Assembly (NCBI GenBank): GCA_002402165.1
Contig: NVVI01000023.1
Coordinates: 7,300 to 21,395, forward strand
Direction: 5' to 3'
Origin: Flavobacteriales bacterium
GTDB lineage: Bacteria > Bacteroidota > Bacteroidia > Flavobacteriales_E > Vicingaceae
Length of the DNA: 14,096 bases
Shown: positions 7,590 to 14,096 of the stretch, piece by piece
Layout: each line of letters opens with the position of its first letter
Numbering within the stretch: the stretch's first letter is position 1
Position numbers and translations under genes: made by a program
The notes under the pieces: generated by a model
Database searches by the model: none
Told to the model about the DNA's origin: nothing
What the model saw: the letters and a program-made list of their open reading frames with translations, nothing else

Positions 7590-8903
7590 ATGAATCGAAA
7601 GATATTATATAGCACATTTATCATTTTGATTTTCTTTTTTTCTTGTTCTAAGGATAAAGATGATACAAAGCCTACAATAACAATTAATTTGCCTGTTGAG
7701 CTACAGCAAATTAATGGAATTGATACTATACGAGTATCAGCTACTATACACGATGATAGAAACATTGAAAGTGTTAGCGTTTCTTTAAGAAATGGTAATG
7801 ACATTTCGGTTTTGACAACGGTTACTAAAAATCCTAATACAAAAGATTATGATTTAAACATATCTTATTATTTTGATGATATGCATTTAATATCTGGTCA
7901 GTATGATTTGCGTGTTAGTGCTTCTGATGGAGAAAACCTTACGGTTAAATACGTTACTATTTTTTTAAATGAAACACCAAAAAGTAAAGAAGGAACATAT
8001 GTCATTAGTAATTCAGGAAGTATTTCAGATATTTATTATTTAGACAATGCATATAATGGTGCTTTCTACCAATCAATAAATGGAGATTATATGGGATCAG
8101 CTGTTAATTCATATGATCAGCAGTTAATACATGCTTCGAGTGGAACTGTTTCAAATGCGAGTGTTAACTCGATTGATTTAACGTCTGGATTGAATTTATG
8201 GAGTATACCCATAATTAATTCTCCACCGACTCCTTTTTATACAAGTTTTTTATACGATAATGAAAGCATATTTTTAGGAAAGAGAAATGGTGGAGTTCAA
8301 GGTTATGATAAAAATGGCGCAGCTAATTATAATGCCAGTGCTATTTCTAATTTTTATGTAGAAAGTGCTTTGGTTCATGATAATATTTTAGTGACCGAAC
8401 AACATGCATTATCTGGAACTACAGTGAAGCTTATTCCATATTGGATGGCTTCAGGAAATCCTACAACGATTAATGCAACACTTTTACCAAGCGAAGATAT
8501 TGTAGGAATGTTTACAAGAGCAACAAATGAAATAATAGTTATTACTAATGATGCATTATTTAATGGAAATTTAATATTTTACGATCCAACTACAGGCTCG
8601 TTAACTTCATTTCCTATTGGACTTGGAAAAATAGATGATTGTTTAGAAATAGGAACAGGAATTTATTTGATTGTTCATAGTGGTAATATTTCTACGATTA
8701 ATGTAAATAGTAATTTTCCTTTTGCAACAACCTTATTAATATCTGGAGCTAATGCTAATAACATCTGGTATGATAGTTTTTTGGGAGAACTATTTGTTGC
8801 AAGTGGAAGTTTACTTACCGTCCATAATTCTACAGGAGCTCAAATAGGAAGCTATAGCCATATAAATACTATAGAAGAAGTAATTTTTTGGTACAATAAA
8901 TAA
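7590..8903 (+). CDS. Probable surface lipoprotein with Ig-like and beta-propeller-like regions
   Basis: The 437-residue product starts with a type II signal peptide: basic start, hydrophobic residues 5-17, lipobox FFSC with Cys19 as lipidated residue. SKDKDD follows directly, resembling the lysine/aspartate export signal that sends Bacteroidota lipoproteins to the outer face of the outer membrane. Residues 28-127 look like an Ig/cadherin-type beta-sandwich (phrases such as DTIRVSATIHDDRNIESVSV and YDLRVSASDGE), similar to DUF4625-like domains. Residues about 135-437 carry degenerate strand-turn repeats (GVQGYDKNGA, FYDPTTGSLTSF, VHNSTGAQIGSY) suggestive of a beta-propeller. The ATG at 7590 is chosen because it starts the signal peptide; the ATG at 7586 is in another frame. 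It is divergent from dnaB and ends one base from the convergent accA stop. Function unknown; adhesion or ligand binding is a guess. Confidence 0.85.
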   Translation: MNRKILYSTFIILIFFFSCSKDKDDTKPTITINLPVELQQINGIDTIRVSATIHDDRNIESVSVSLRNGNDISVLTTVTKNPNTKDYDLNISYYFDDMHLISGQYDLRVSASDGENLTVKYVTIFLNETPKSKEGTYVISNSGSISDIYYLDNAYNGAFYQSINGDYMGSAVNSYDQQLIHASSGTVSNASVNSIDLTSGLNLWSIPIINSPPTPFYTSFLYDNESIFLGKRNGGVQGYDKNGAANYNASAISNFYVESALVHDNILVTEQHALSGTTVKLIPYWMASGNPTTINATLLPSEDIVGMFTRATNEIIVITNDALFNGNLIFYDPTTGSLTSFPIGLGKIDDCLEIGTGIYLIVHSGNISTINVNSNFPFATTLLISGANANNIWYDSFLGELFVASGSLLTVHNSTGAQIGSYSHINTIEEVIFWYNK

Positions 8904-8904
8904 T

Positions 8905-9861
8905 TTACTCATTTATTACACCCATCGAACAAAACTTGTTAATTCTCTTATCAACTAGTTTATCTTTGTCACATTCCATTAGTTTTGTTAAATGTTTAAG
9001 AATTTCTTTTTTAACAATTTTAAACATTTCTTCAGGATTGGTATGAGCTCCGCCACAAGGTTCTTTAATTACTCCATCAATTAATTTGTTTTGCAACATA
9101 TCTGATGAAGTTAACTTTAAAGCTTCTGCCGCTTCTTCCTTATGATCCCAATTTTTCCATAATATAGTAGAACAATTTTCTGGAGAAATAACAGAATACC
9201 AAGAATTTTCTAGCATTAAAACTTTATCACCTATTCCTATCCCTAAAGCCCCTCCAGAAGCCCCTTCACCAATAATAATAACAATTATAGGAACAGTTAG
9301 TTGAGACATTTCTAATAAATTTCTAGCAATGGCTTCACCTTGGCCTCTTTCTTCCGCTTCTAATCCAGGAAATGCACCTGGAGTATCTACAAAACATATT
9401 ACAGGTTTATTAAATTTTTCAGCCAACTTCATCAAACGGAGAGCTTTTCGATAGCCTTCAGGATTAGCCATTCCAAAATTTCTGTATTGGCGCATTTTGG
9501 TATTTATACCTTTTTGTTGACCAATAAACATTACTGATTGTCCATCGATGCTTCCAAAACCGCCAACCATAGCTTTATCATCTTTTACAGTTCTATCACC
9601 ATGAAGTTCTATAAACTCACCATCGGTAATAGCTGCAATATAGCCAAGTGTGTATGGTCTTTCAGGATGCCTAGAAACTTGAACTCTTTGCCAAGCAGAA
9701 AGATTACTGTAAATTTCCTTTCTAGTTTGTTTTAATTTTTTTTCTATTTCTTTTATAATCTTAGTGGTATCAACACCTTTATCTTCTTGTAATTTAGTGT
9801 TTTCAATTAATTGGTCTTCTAACACTTTTATTGGGTCTTCAAAATCTAAGTATACTGCCAT
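8905..9861 (-). CDS. accA: Acetyl-CoA carboxylase carboxyltransferase subunit alpha
   Basis: AccA and AccD form the carboxyltransferase that moves the carboxyl group from carboxybiotin to acetyl-CoA, making malonyl-CoA for fatty-acid synthesis in the cytoplasm. The 318-residue length is typical. Visible hallmarks are the N-terminal helical [18 protein letters not shown] region, [19 protein letters not shown] (57-75), [20 protein letters not shown] (158-177), and the oxyanion-hole segment [12 protein letters not shown] (198-209) followed by SWYSVISPE. The ATG at 9861 is preferred over the in-frame TTG at 9870, since homologues begin close to this ATG. A weak TATTATTG element (9875-9868, minus strand) lies just upstream. 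The gene stands alone: divergent from ispE with 96 bases between starts, and tail-to-tail with the lipoprotein gene with a single base between stops. Confidence 0.97.
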   Translation of the reverse strand: MAVYLDFEDPIKVLEDQLIENTKLQEDKGVDTTKIIKEIEKKLKQTRKEIYSNLSAWQRVQVSRHPERPYTLGYIAAITDGEFIELHGDRTVKDDKAMVGGFGSIDGQSVMFIGQQKGINTKMRQYRNFGMANPEGYRKALRLMKLAEKFNKPVICFVDTPGAFPGLEAEERGQGEAIARNLLEMSQLTVPIIVIIIGEGASGGALGIGIGDKVLMLENSWYSVISPENCSTILWKNWDHKEEAAEALKLTSSDMLQNKLIDGVIKEPCGGAHTNPEEMFKIVKKEILKHLTKLMECDKDKLVDKRINKFCSMGVINE

Positions 9862-9924
9862 CTTTTCCAATAATAATAGAGTGCTAAATTACTAAATTTG
9901 TTAATTCAACACTTTTCTAATTCG

Positions 9925-9932
9925 TATTTTTG
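9925..9932 (+). promoter_or_regulatory. ispE promoter -7 element (TATTTTTG)
   Basis: TATTTTTG exactly matches TAnnTTTG. The nearest TTTG upstream (9897-9900) is 24 bases away, slightly longer than usual for a -33 element. Transcription would begin near 9938, about 20 bases before the ATG at 9958. This argues that the upstream in-frame TTG at 9898 is not the start codon. Confidence 0.5.
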
Positions 9933-9957
9933 GAGATGTAGAGAAAAAAGTAGGATT

Positions 9958-10713
9958 ATGGTCGTTTATCCAAATGCTAAAATAAATATAGGATTAAATG
10001 TAGTTGAAAAACGTGAAGATGGTTTTCATAGTATAGAGAGCATTCTTTATCCTGTTGAAGAGCTATTTGATGTGTTGGAAATTATGAAACATAGTCAATT
10101 AGAATATACTTCTACGGGGGTTGTAATACCAGGTGATATTGATTCTAATTTATGTGTAAAAGCATTTCAATTGATTAAAAATGATTTTGATATTCCAAAT
10201 GTAAAAATTCATTTGCAAAAAAACATTCCAATTGGTGCTGGATTAGGAGGAGGTTCTTCTGATGCTTCATTTATGCTGAAAGCATTGAATGAATTATTTG
10301 AGCTTGCTCTGACTACAGCGCAATTAATATCTTATGCAAAAAAATTAGGAAGTGATTGTGCTTTTTTCATAGAAAATAAACCAGTTTATGCTTTTAACAA
10401 AGGTGATGATTTTGAAATGATAGACATTGATTTATCTTCTTATGAAATTAGAATAGAATGCCCCGAAATCCATATTGGAACTAAAGAAGCTTACGCTGGT
10501 GTTATTCCAGTTTTTTCTGAAGTGAATTTGAAAAAGTTAATTCAACAACCAATTGATGAATGGAAATCATCTATTAAAAATGATTTTGAAAAATCTATTT
10601 TCCCGAAACATTCAGAAATAGAAGAATTAAAACAAAATATGTATTTGAATGGAGCAATTTTTGCTTCTATGACAGGAAGTGGGTCAGCTGTTTTTGGAAT
10701 TTTTAATCAATAG
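9958..10713 (+). CDS. ispE: 4-diphosphocytidyl-2-C-methyl-D-erythritol kinase
   Basis: IspE phosphorylates CDP-methylerythritol with ATP, the fourth step of the MEP route to isoprenoid precursors. From the ATG at 9958 the protein has 251 residues and begins MVVYPNAKINIGL, the conserved GHMP-kinase start with Lys8. The ATP-binding motif PIGAGLGGGSSDAS lies at 91-104, the catalytic aspartate is Asp133 in GSDCAFF, and the C-terminal GHMP motif MTGSGSAVFGIF lies at 238-249. The frame stays open to an upstream TTG at 9898, but that codon precedes the promoter element and would add 20 residues not seen in the family. The stop at 10713 lies two bases before the -35-like element of the sigma gene, so the sigma promoter immediately abuts the end of ispE. 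Confidence 0.96.
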   Translation: MVVYPNAKINIGLNVVEKREDGFHSIESILYPVEELFDVLEIMKHSQLEYTSTGVVIPGDIDSNLCVKAFQLIKNDFDIPNVKIHLQKNIPIGAGLGGGSSDASFMLKALNELFELALTTAQLISYAKKLGSDCAFFIENKPVYAFNKGDDFEMIDIDLSSYEIRIECPEIHIGTKEAYAGVIPVFSEVNLKKLIQQPIDEWKSSIKNDFEKSIFPKHSEIEELKQNMYLNGAIFASMTGSGSAVFGIFNQ

Positions 10714-10714
10714 C

Positions 10715-10741
10715 TGTAACTTTTTATAATAACAGTTCGTC
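10715..10741 (+). promoter_or_regulatory. Candidate ECF-sigma promoter of the sigma/anti-sigma operon
   Basis: TGTAAC (10715-10720) and CGTC (10738-10741) are separated by 17 bases. AAC-type -35 and CGTC-type -10 elements are the general signature of ECF sigma promoters. The same pair with the same 17-base spacing occurs upstream of the head-GIN gene at 12280-12306, and both share TTCGTC at the -10. Transcription would start near 10749, giving a leader of about 16 bases. Confidence 0.7.
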
Positions 10742-10764
10742 ACAATATCAAACAACTTCATTTA

Positions 10765-11250
10765 ATGACCGTTGCTGAGTATAACGAAAGTGTAGATCAA
10801 TATTCTGATAATCTTTATCGATTCATCATAAAAAACATTAAGGATGAAGATAAGGCCAAGGATATTGTTCAGGATACTTATTTAAAGTTTTGGGAGAAAA
10901 AGGACAATGTTGATCTTACTAAAATAAAATCATATCTATTTACAACTGCATATCATACGTTAATTGATGTAGTAAGAAAAGAGAAGAAACAAGGTTCATT
11001 TAATGATGTTAAAGAAGAAAGTTACAGTACAAATTCGGAGTATTCTGATTTGCAAGAAATTTTACATGAAGCAGTTGAACAATTACCTGAAGACCAGAAA
11101 GCCGTGATATTGTTGAGAGATTATGAAGGCTATGCTTATCATGAAATTGCAGAAATAACTGGAATGACTGAATCACAAGTAAAAGTGTATATTTTTAGAG
11201 GGAGGAAATTTTTAAAGAATTATTTAGGGAGTATTGAAGCACTAATATGA
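10765..11250 (+). CDS. ECF-type RNA polymerase sigma factor
   Basis: The 161-residue protein has only sigma regions 2 and 4, as in ECF sigma factors. Region 2 covers about residues 13-75, including DKAKDIVQDTYLKFWEK (29-45) and the FTTAYHTLIDVVRKEKK stretch for -10 recognition. A variable linker (76-100) leads to region 4 at about 105-152, with LPEDQKAVILLRDYEGYAYH and the helix-turn-helix ITGMTESQVKVYIFRGRKFL. The ATG at 10765 is the first good start and lies about 24 bases after the candidate -10 element; no Shine-Dalgarno is visible. The stop overlaps the next gene's start by ATGA, so translation is coupled to the putative anti-sigma factor. The promoter upstream matches the one before the head-GIN gene, suggesting autoregulation. 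Inducing signal unknown. Confidence 0.95.
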   Translation: MTVAEYNESVDQYSDNLYRFIIKNIKDEDKAKDIVQDTYLKFWEKKDNVDLTKIKSYLFTTAYHTLIDVVRKEKKQGSFNDVKEESYSTNSEYSDLQEILHEAVEQLPEDQKAVILLRDYEGYAYHEIAEITGMTESQVKVYIFRGRKFLKNYLGSIEALI

Positions 11251-12275
11251 ATTTGATTACAAGAAATAATTACGAAGCTTATCTGCTTGATTATGTTGAG
11301 GGGAATTTATCTCTTGAGCTAATTGCTGAGTTGATGTTGTTTCTTGAAAATAATTCTGACCTAAAAGAAAAGTGGGAGGGATTTGAAATACATGAATTGA
11401 TTCCAATACAGGTTGCAAAAATTGACAAGAAATTCTTAAAAAGAGAAGAAAACTTTATTACGTTCGTTAATTATGAAGAATATATTATACAAGAGATAGA
11501 AGGAGATAATTCTAATGAAGTTTCTAAAGAGTTGAATTCGTTTTTAGAAAGTAATCCAGAAAAACAAGCTGATTACATTGCTTATAAGAAAACAAAGCTA
11601 ATAGCCTCTTTGGTGCTTTTTGACAACAAGAAATCACTTAAGAGGAAAGAAGGAAAGGTAATTCCAATCTATTGGTGGTATTCTTCTGCTGCAGCAGTTA
11701 TTATTATTTTATTCTTGTTAAAAGGATTTATTGGTGGGGAAAATCAAAATGATAATCTTATTGCAGATAAAGAAGAAGTTATAAAGTCACAGCAGAAAAA
11801 CGAAAATTTCATAGATGAGGATCAAGTTGAGGAAGAGATTCTTCCTAAAAAAGATATAAAACTTGCAGATGTTGAATTAAATAAACCATCTCCAATTCAA
11901 AAACGAAAGAAAGAATCAAAAGAAAAAACACCTAAAGTAATTCCTTACCAAAAAGAAGAAACTCCTAAACTTATTGCCGAACAACCAACAGAAGTGTTGA
12001 AAATTGAGGAAAATGATTCTTTAGATAAAGAGACGTTAAAATTACCTAAAGAAGAAATTCTGTATGCGGATGATGTTAGAATAGTATATGAAGATGAAGT
12101 TGTAAACGATACGAATGCATCAACTATAAATAAAGTTACCAAATTTGATGTTGTAAGAGCAATGATAAAACATCAAGTAAAAGAGAATTTTTTAGACAAA
12201 GGAAAGGAAAAATTAATATTCGCGTTTAACTCTAAACCTCTTAATTTTCTTAAAAGAAAAAAGAAAAATCAATAA
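11247..12275 (+). CDS. Probable membrane anti-sigma factor, zinc-free, with duplicated N-terminal module
   Basis: The 342-residue protein starts inside the sigma gene's stop (ATGA overlap at 11247-11250), the usual layout for a sigma/anti-sigma pair. One membrane helix lies at about 142-161, so residues 1-141 should be cytoplasmic and the rest periplasmic. The cytoplasmic part holds two copies of one module: NYEAYLLDYVEGN (8-20) aligns with NYEEYIIQEIEGD (75-87), and FLENN (32-36) with FLESN (99-103), all at a constant offset of 67 residues with no gaps. There is no cysteine anywhere, so the classical HxxxCxxC zinc anti-sigma motif is absent. The periplasmic part is rich in Lys, Glu and Pro (about 165-270) and ends in a basic FLKRKKKNQ tail. 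Anti-sigma role is inferred from context and topology; the family resembles hypothetical proteins often found next to sigma factors in Bacteroidota. Confidence 0.78.
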   Translation: MNLITRNNYEAYLLDYVEGNLSLELIAELMLFLENNSDLKEKWEGFEIHELIPIQVAKIDKKFLKREENFITFVNYEEYIIQEIEGDNSNEVSKELNSFLESNPEKQADYIAYKKTKLIASLVLFDNKKSLKRKEGKVIPIYWWYSSAAAVIIILFLLKGFIGGENQNDNLIADKEEVIKSQQKNENFIDEDQVEEEILPKKDIKLADVELNKPSPIQKRKKESKEKTPKVIPYQKEETPKLIAEQPTEVLKIEENDSLDKETLKLPKEEILYADDVRIVYEDEVVNDTNASTINKVTKFDVVRAMIKHQVKENFLDKGKEKLIFAFNSKPLNFLKRKKKNQ

Positions 12276-12279
12276 TAAT

Positions 12280-12306
12280 TGTAACAAATTTAAGGATGAA
12301 TTCGTC
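12280..12306 (+). promoter_or_regulatory. Candidate ECF-sigma promoter of the head-GIN gene
   Basis: TGTAAC (12280-12285) and CGTC (12303-12306) are separated by 17 bases, exactly as upstream of the sigma gene. The spacer sequences differ, so the match is not a simple duplication. It begins four bases after the anti-sigma stop. Transcription would start near 12314, giving a leader of about 39 bases that contains an inverted repeat. Confidence 0.7.
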
Positions 12307-12321
12307 CTACTTTTAAACACC

Positions 12322-12340
12322 AAAATATTACTAATATTTT
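12322..12340 (+). repeat. Perfect 8-3-8 inverted repeat in the head-GIN leader
   Basis: AAAATATT (12322-12329), ACT, then AATATTTT (12333-12340) form a perfect palindrome between the candidate transcription start and the ATG at 12353. All pairs are A-T, so an RNA hairpin would be weak; a DNA operator is equally possible. Confidence 0.4.
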
Positions 12341-12352
12341 AAATTTTAAACA

Positions 12353-13984
12353 ATGAAAAAATTATTTACAATTTTTATATCAGCCGTATTCTTAACTAAT
12401 GTATCTGCACAAACAGATGTTAGAGAATTAGGAGATTTTTCATCTTTAAAAGTTAGTAGTGCAATAGAAGTTGTGTTAACTCAAGGGGATGAAAATAGAG
12501 CTATAATAGCTGGGAGTAGTCTAGAATCTATAGCAAAAGTAAAGACAGAGATAAGTAATGGGCAACTCTATTTGTTTATAGAAAGAAAAGTTGTTACAAA
12601 AACTAAAGGTAAGAGGAAAAAAACTAAAACAGTATCAAAAAACAATACAGTAAACAACATTAAAATAAGACTTAGTTATAAGAATTTAAACCAAATAGAA
12701 TTAAGTGGGGCTTCAGAAATTAGAACAACAGATACAATACAAACTCAAAATTTTAGTATTACTGGGAGTGGTGCTACAGATATTAGTATAGCACTTGAAA
12801 CAGATGATTTAATAATTAATTTTTCTGGAGCAAGCGAAATTAAATTAATTGGAAAAGCAGATAATTTTAAGGTAAATATGAGTGGGGCATCAGGTTTAAG
12901 GGCCTCTGGTTTTATTACAAAAAATGTAATATTAGATATTTCTGGAGCTTCAGATGTTAATGTAAATGCTACAGAATCTATTAAAGGGAGAGTATCTGGA
13001 GCTTCGGATGTTCATATTAAAGGAAATCCAGCAATTCGAGAGATAAATAAATCTGGAGCATCAAGCACTGGTTATGGTAATAGAAACACAAGTTACAATG
13101 GTTCGGATAATTTTTCTATTAAAGTAGGCAAACAATATATAGAGGTTGAGGAAGATGATGTTGATATAAAACTTGGCAATAAACATGTAGTTGTTGAGGG
13201 GGATGGAGATGGTGATACAACAACAATTACTTGGGGGATAACGAAAGTATATGTCGTTGGAGATTCTGTTTGGGTTGAAAGAGAAGATAAGCCAAGAAGA
13301 AGCCACTGGGCTGGAATAGATTTGGCAATAAATGGATTTTTAAATGCTAATAATAGTACTGATCTAAGCAATGACCCTTTAACCAACCCCAATGAGCTTA
13401 CCCAATTTATGGAGTTAGATTATAATAAGTCATGGTCATTTAGCCTAAATTTTATGGAATTTTTTATTCCAATAAAAAAACATCATTTTGGTATTGTAAC
13501 AGGTTTAGGAACAGAATGGAACAATTATGAGCTAAAACATAATGTAAAATTGAATCCTCAAGGAGGAAATCATATTTATCCTAATGTTAATGAATATAAT
13601 GAAGACTACACCTGGGGAGAGGTAGACACCATTTTGGAATATTCTAAAAATAGATTTAAAACCTGGTTTATCAACGCTCCTTTATTGTTAGAGGTTAATA
13701 CTGGTAATCATAAAAATAGATCTTTTCATATTTCGGCAGGAGCCATTTTTGGGTTCAATTTACAAGCGAAAATGAAATACAAATACCGTTACGAAGGAGA
13801 CAACAAAAAAGAAAAAGATAAGCAAAGCTTTAATACGAATCCTTTTAGAGTTAGTTTAACAACTCGAATTGGTATTGGTTGGTTTAATGTTTTTGCAACT
13901 TACAGTTTAACTCCTCTTTTTGAAAATGATAGAGGACCGGAATTGTACCCATTTACTGTTGGTGTAACCTTATTAGGGTTTTAA
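12353..13984 (+). CDS. Head-GIN (DUF2807) domain fused to an outer-membrane beta-barrel
   Basis: The 543-residue protein begins with a signal peptide (1-19, ending VSA before Gln20). Residues about 22-240 are a DUF2807/head-GIN domain, a right-handed beta-helix type fold. SGAS-like turns recur at 118, 138 (GSGA), 158, 177, 197, 215 and 234, 18-20 residues apart, one per helical rung. A Lys-rich insert (79-98) interrupts the early part. An acidic linker (about 262-290) with EVEEDDVD and EGDGDGDT follows. Residues about 318-543 read as a Bacteroidota outer-membrane beta-barrel (HWAGIDLAINGFL, WSFSLNFMEFFIPI, KTWFINAPLLLEV), closing in VGVTLLGF. So the helix is probably held at the outer membrane by the barrel. 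The gene has its own candidate ECF promoter and ends in a terminator. Function unknown; adhesin or envelope-stress role is possible. Confidence 0.88.
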   Translation: MKKLFTIFISAVFLTNVSAQTDVRELGDFSSLKVSSAIEVVLTQGDENRAIIAGSSLESIAKVKTEISNGQLYLFIERKVVTKTKGKRKKTKTVSKNNTVNNIKIRLSYKNLNQIELSGASEIRTTDTIQTQNFSITGSGATDISIALETDDLIINFSGASEIKLIGKADNFKVNMSGASGLRASGFITKNVILDISGASDVNVNATESIKGRVSGASDVHIKGNPAIREINKSGASSTGYGNRNTSYNGSDNFSIKVGKQYIEVEEDDVDIKLGNKHVVVEGDGDGDTTTITWGITKVYVVGDSVWVEREDKPRRSHWAGIDLAINGFLNANNSTDLSNDPLTNPNELTQFMELDYNKSWSFSLNFMEFFIPIKKHHFGIVTGLGTEWNNYELKHNVKLNPQGGNHIYPNVNEYNEDYTWGEVDTILEYSKNRFKTWFINAPLLLEVNTGNHKNRSFHISAGAIFGFNLQAKMKYKYRYEGDNKKEKDKQSFNTNPFRVSLTTRIGIGWFNVFATYSLTPLFENDRGPELYPFTVGVTLLGF

Positions 13985-14001
13985 GATAGTTAGTATGAAA
14001 C

Positions 14002-14030
14002 ACCTCTTGAGAAATTAGGAGGTTTTTTTT
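14002..14030 (+). terminator. Intrinsic terminator after the head-GIN gene
   Basis: ACCTC (14002-14006) pairs with GAGGT (14019-14023) around a 12-base loop, and eight T (14023-14030) follow. It sits 17 bases after the stop at 13984 and closes the ECF module. Confidence 0.75.
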
Positions 14031-14053
14031 ACTTACACAGTTGTAGAAAATCG

Positions 14054-14067
14054 CATACTTTTGTATG
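14054..14067 (+). promoter_or_regulatory. TACTTTTG -7 element within a palindrome, for a gene beyond the window
   Basis: TACTTTTG (14056-14063) exactly matches TAnnTTTG. It lies within the perfect inverted repeat CATAC-TTTT-GTATG (14054-14067). No TTTG at -33 distance is visible. The sequence to 14096 shows no start of a gene that I can support. Confidence 0.35.
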
Positions 14068-14096
14068 ATTTTAATCACGTATTATATTTATCTGTT

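Noticed and set aside
9862..9870. Three-codon N-terminal extension of accA from a TTG
   Set aside because: The ATG at 9861 is a better start codon and matches where related proteins begin.
9898..9957. N-terminal extension of ispE from an in-frame TTG
   Set aside because: The TTG lies upstream of the TATTTTTG promoter element, and the ATG at 9958 gives the normal family N-terminus beginning just before PNAKINIG.
13061..13392. Two minus-strand open frames within the head-GIN gene
   Set aside because: They mirror the repetitive, stop-poor coding strand and have no start context or recognisable domain.

Overview
This AT-rich window reads as chromosomal DNA of a Bacteroidota species, most likely order Flavobacteriales. 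Supporting signs are the Porin_10-type outer-membrane protein, the head-GIN (DUF2807) protein fused to a Bacteroidota-type beta-barrel, a lipoprotein with an acidic/lysine surface-export signal after its lipidated cysteine, TAnnTTTG promoter elements, and the near absence of Shine-Dalgarno sequences. I saw no tRNA, rRNA, CRISPR array, insertion sequence or phage gene.

Left part (1-4.5 kb): the 3' end of a putative porin gene (+) converges on a minus-strand cluster. In transcription order the cluster encodes a small acidic membrane protein of unknown function, a SulP anion transporter and a beta-carbonic anhydrase. The last two look like a bicarbonate-uptake pair. A plausible promoter (TTTG-N20-TAATTTCG) precedes the small gene.

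Middle part (4.5-9.9 kb): dnaB (replicative helicase) is followed on the same strand by an exported protein of a family usually labelled 'asparagine synthetase B', although the asparagine synthetase motifs are absent. Divergent from dnaB is a lipoprotein gene, probably surface-exposed. It ends one base from the convergent accA (acetyl-CoA carboxylase carboxyltransferase alpha). accA is divergent from ispE (MEP isoprenoid pathway kinase).

Right part (10.7-14.0 kb): this is the most interesting region. An ECF-type sigma factor overlaps, by ATGA, a single-pass membrane protein that is very likely its anti-sigma factor. That protein has no cysteine and carries a tandemly duplicated cytoplasmic module. 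It is followed by an exported head-GIN/beta-barrel fusion protein. The same two-part element, TGTAAC-N17-CGTC, lies upstream of the sigma gene and again upstream of the head-GIN gene, and I found no other exact copy in the window. The simplest reading is an autoregulated ECF sigma circuit whose local output is an outer-membrane protein. A clear intrinsic terminator closes the module.

All gene starts and functions come from reading the sequence. Family names rest on recognised motifs and remembered homologues, not on searches.
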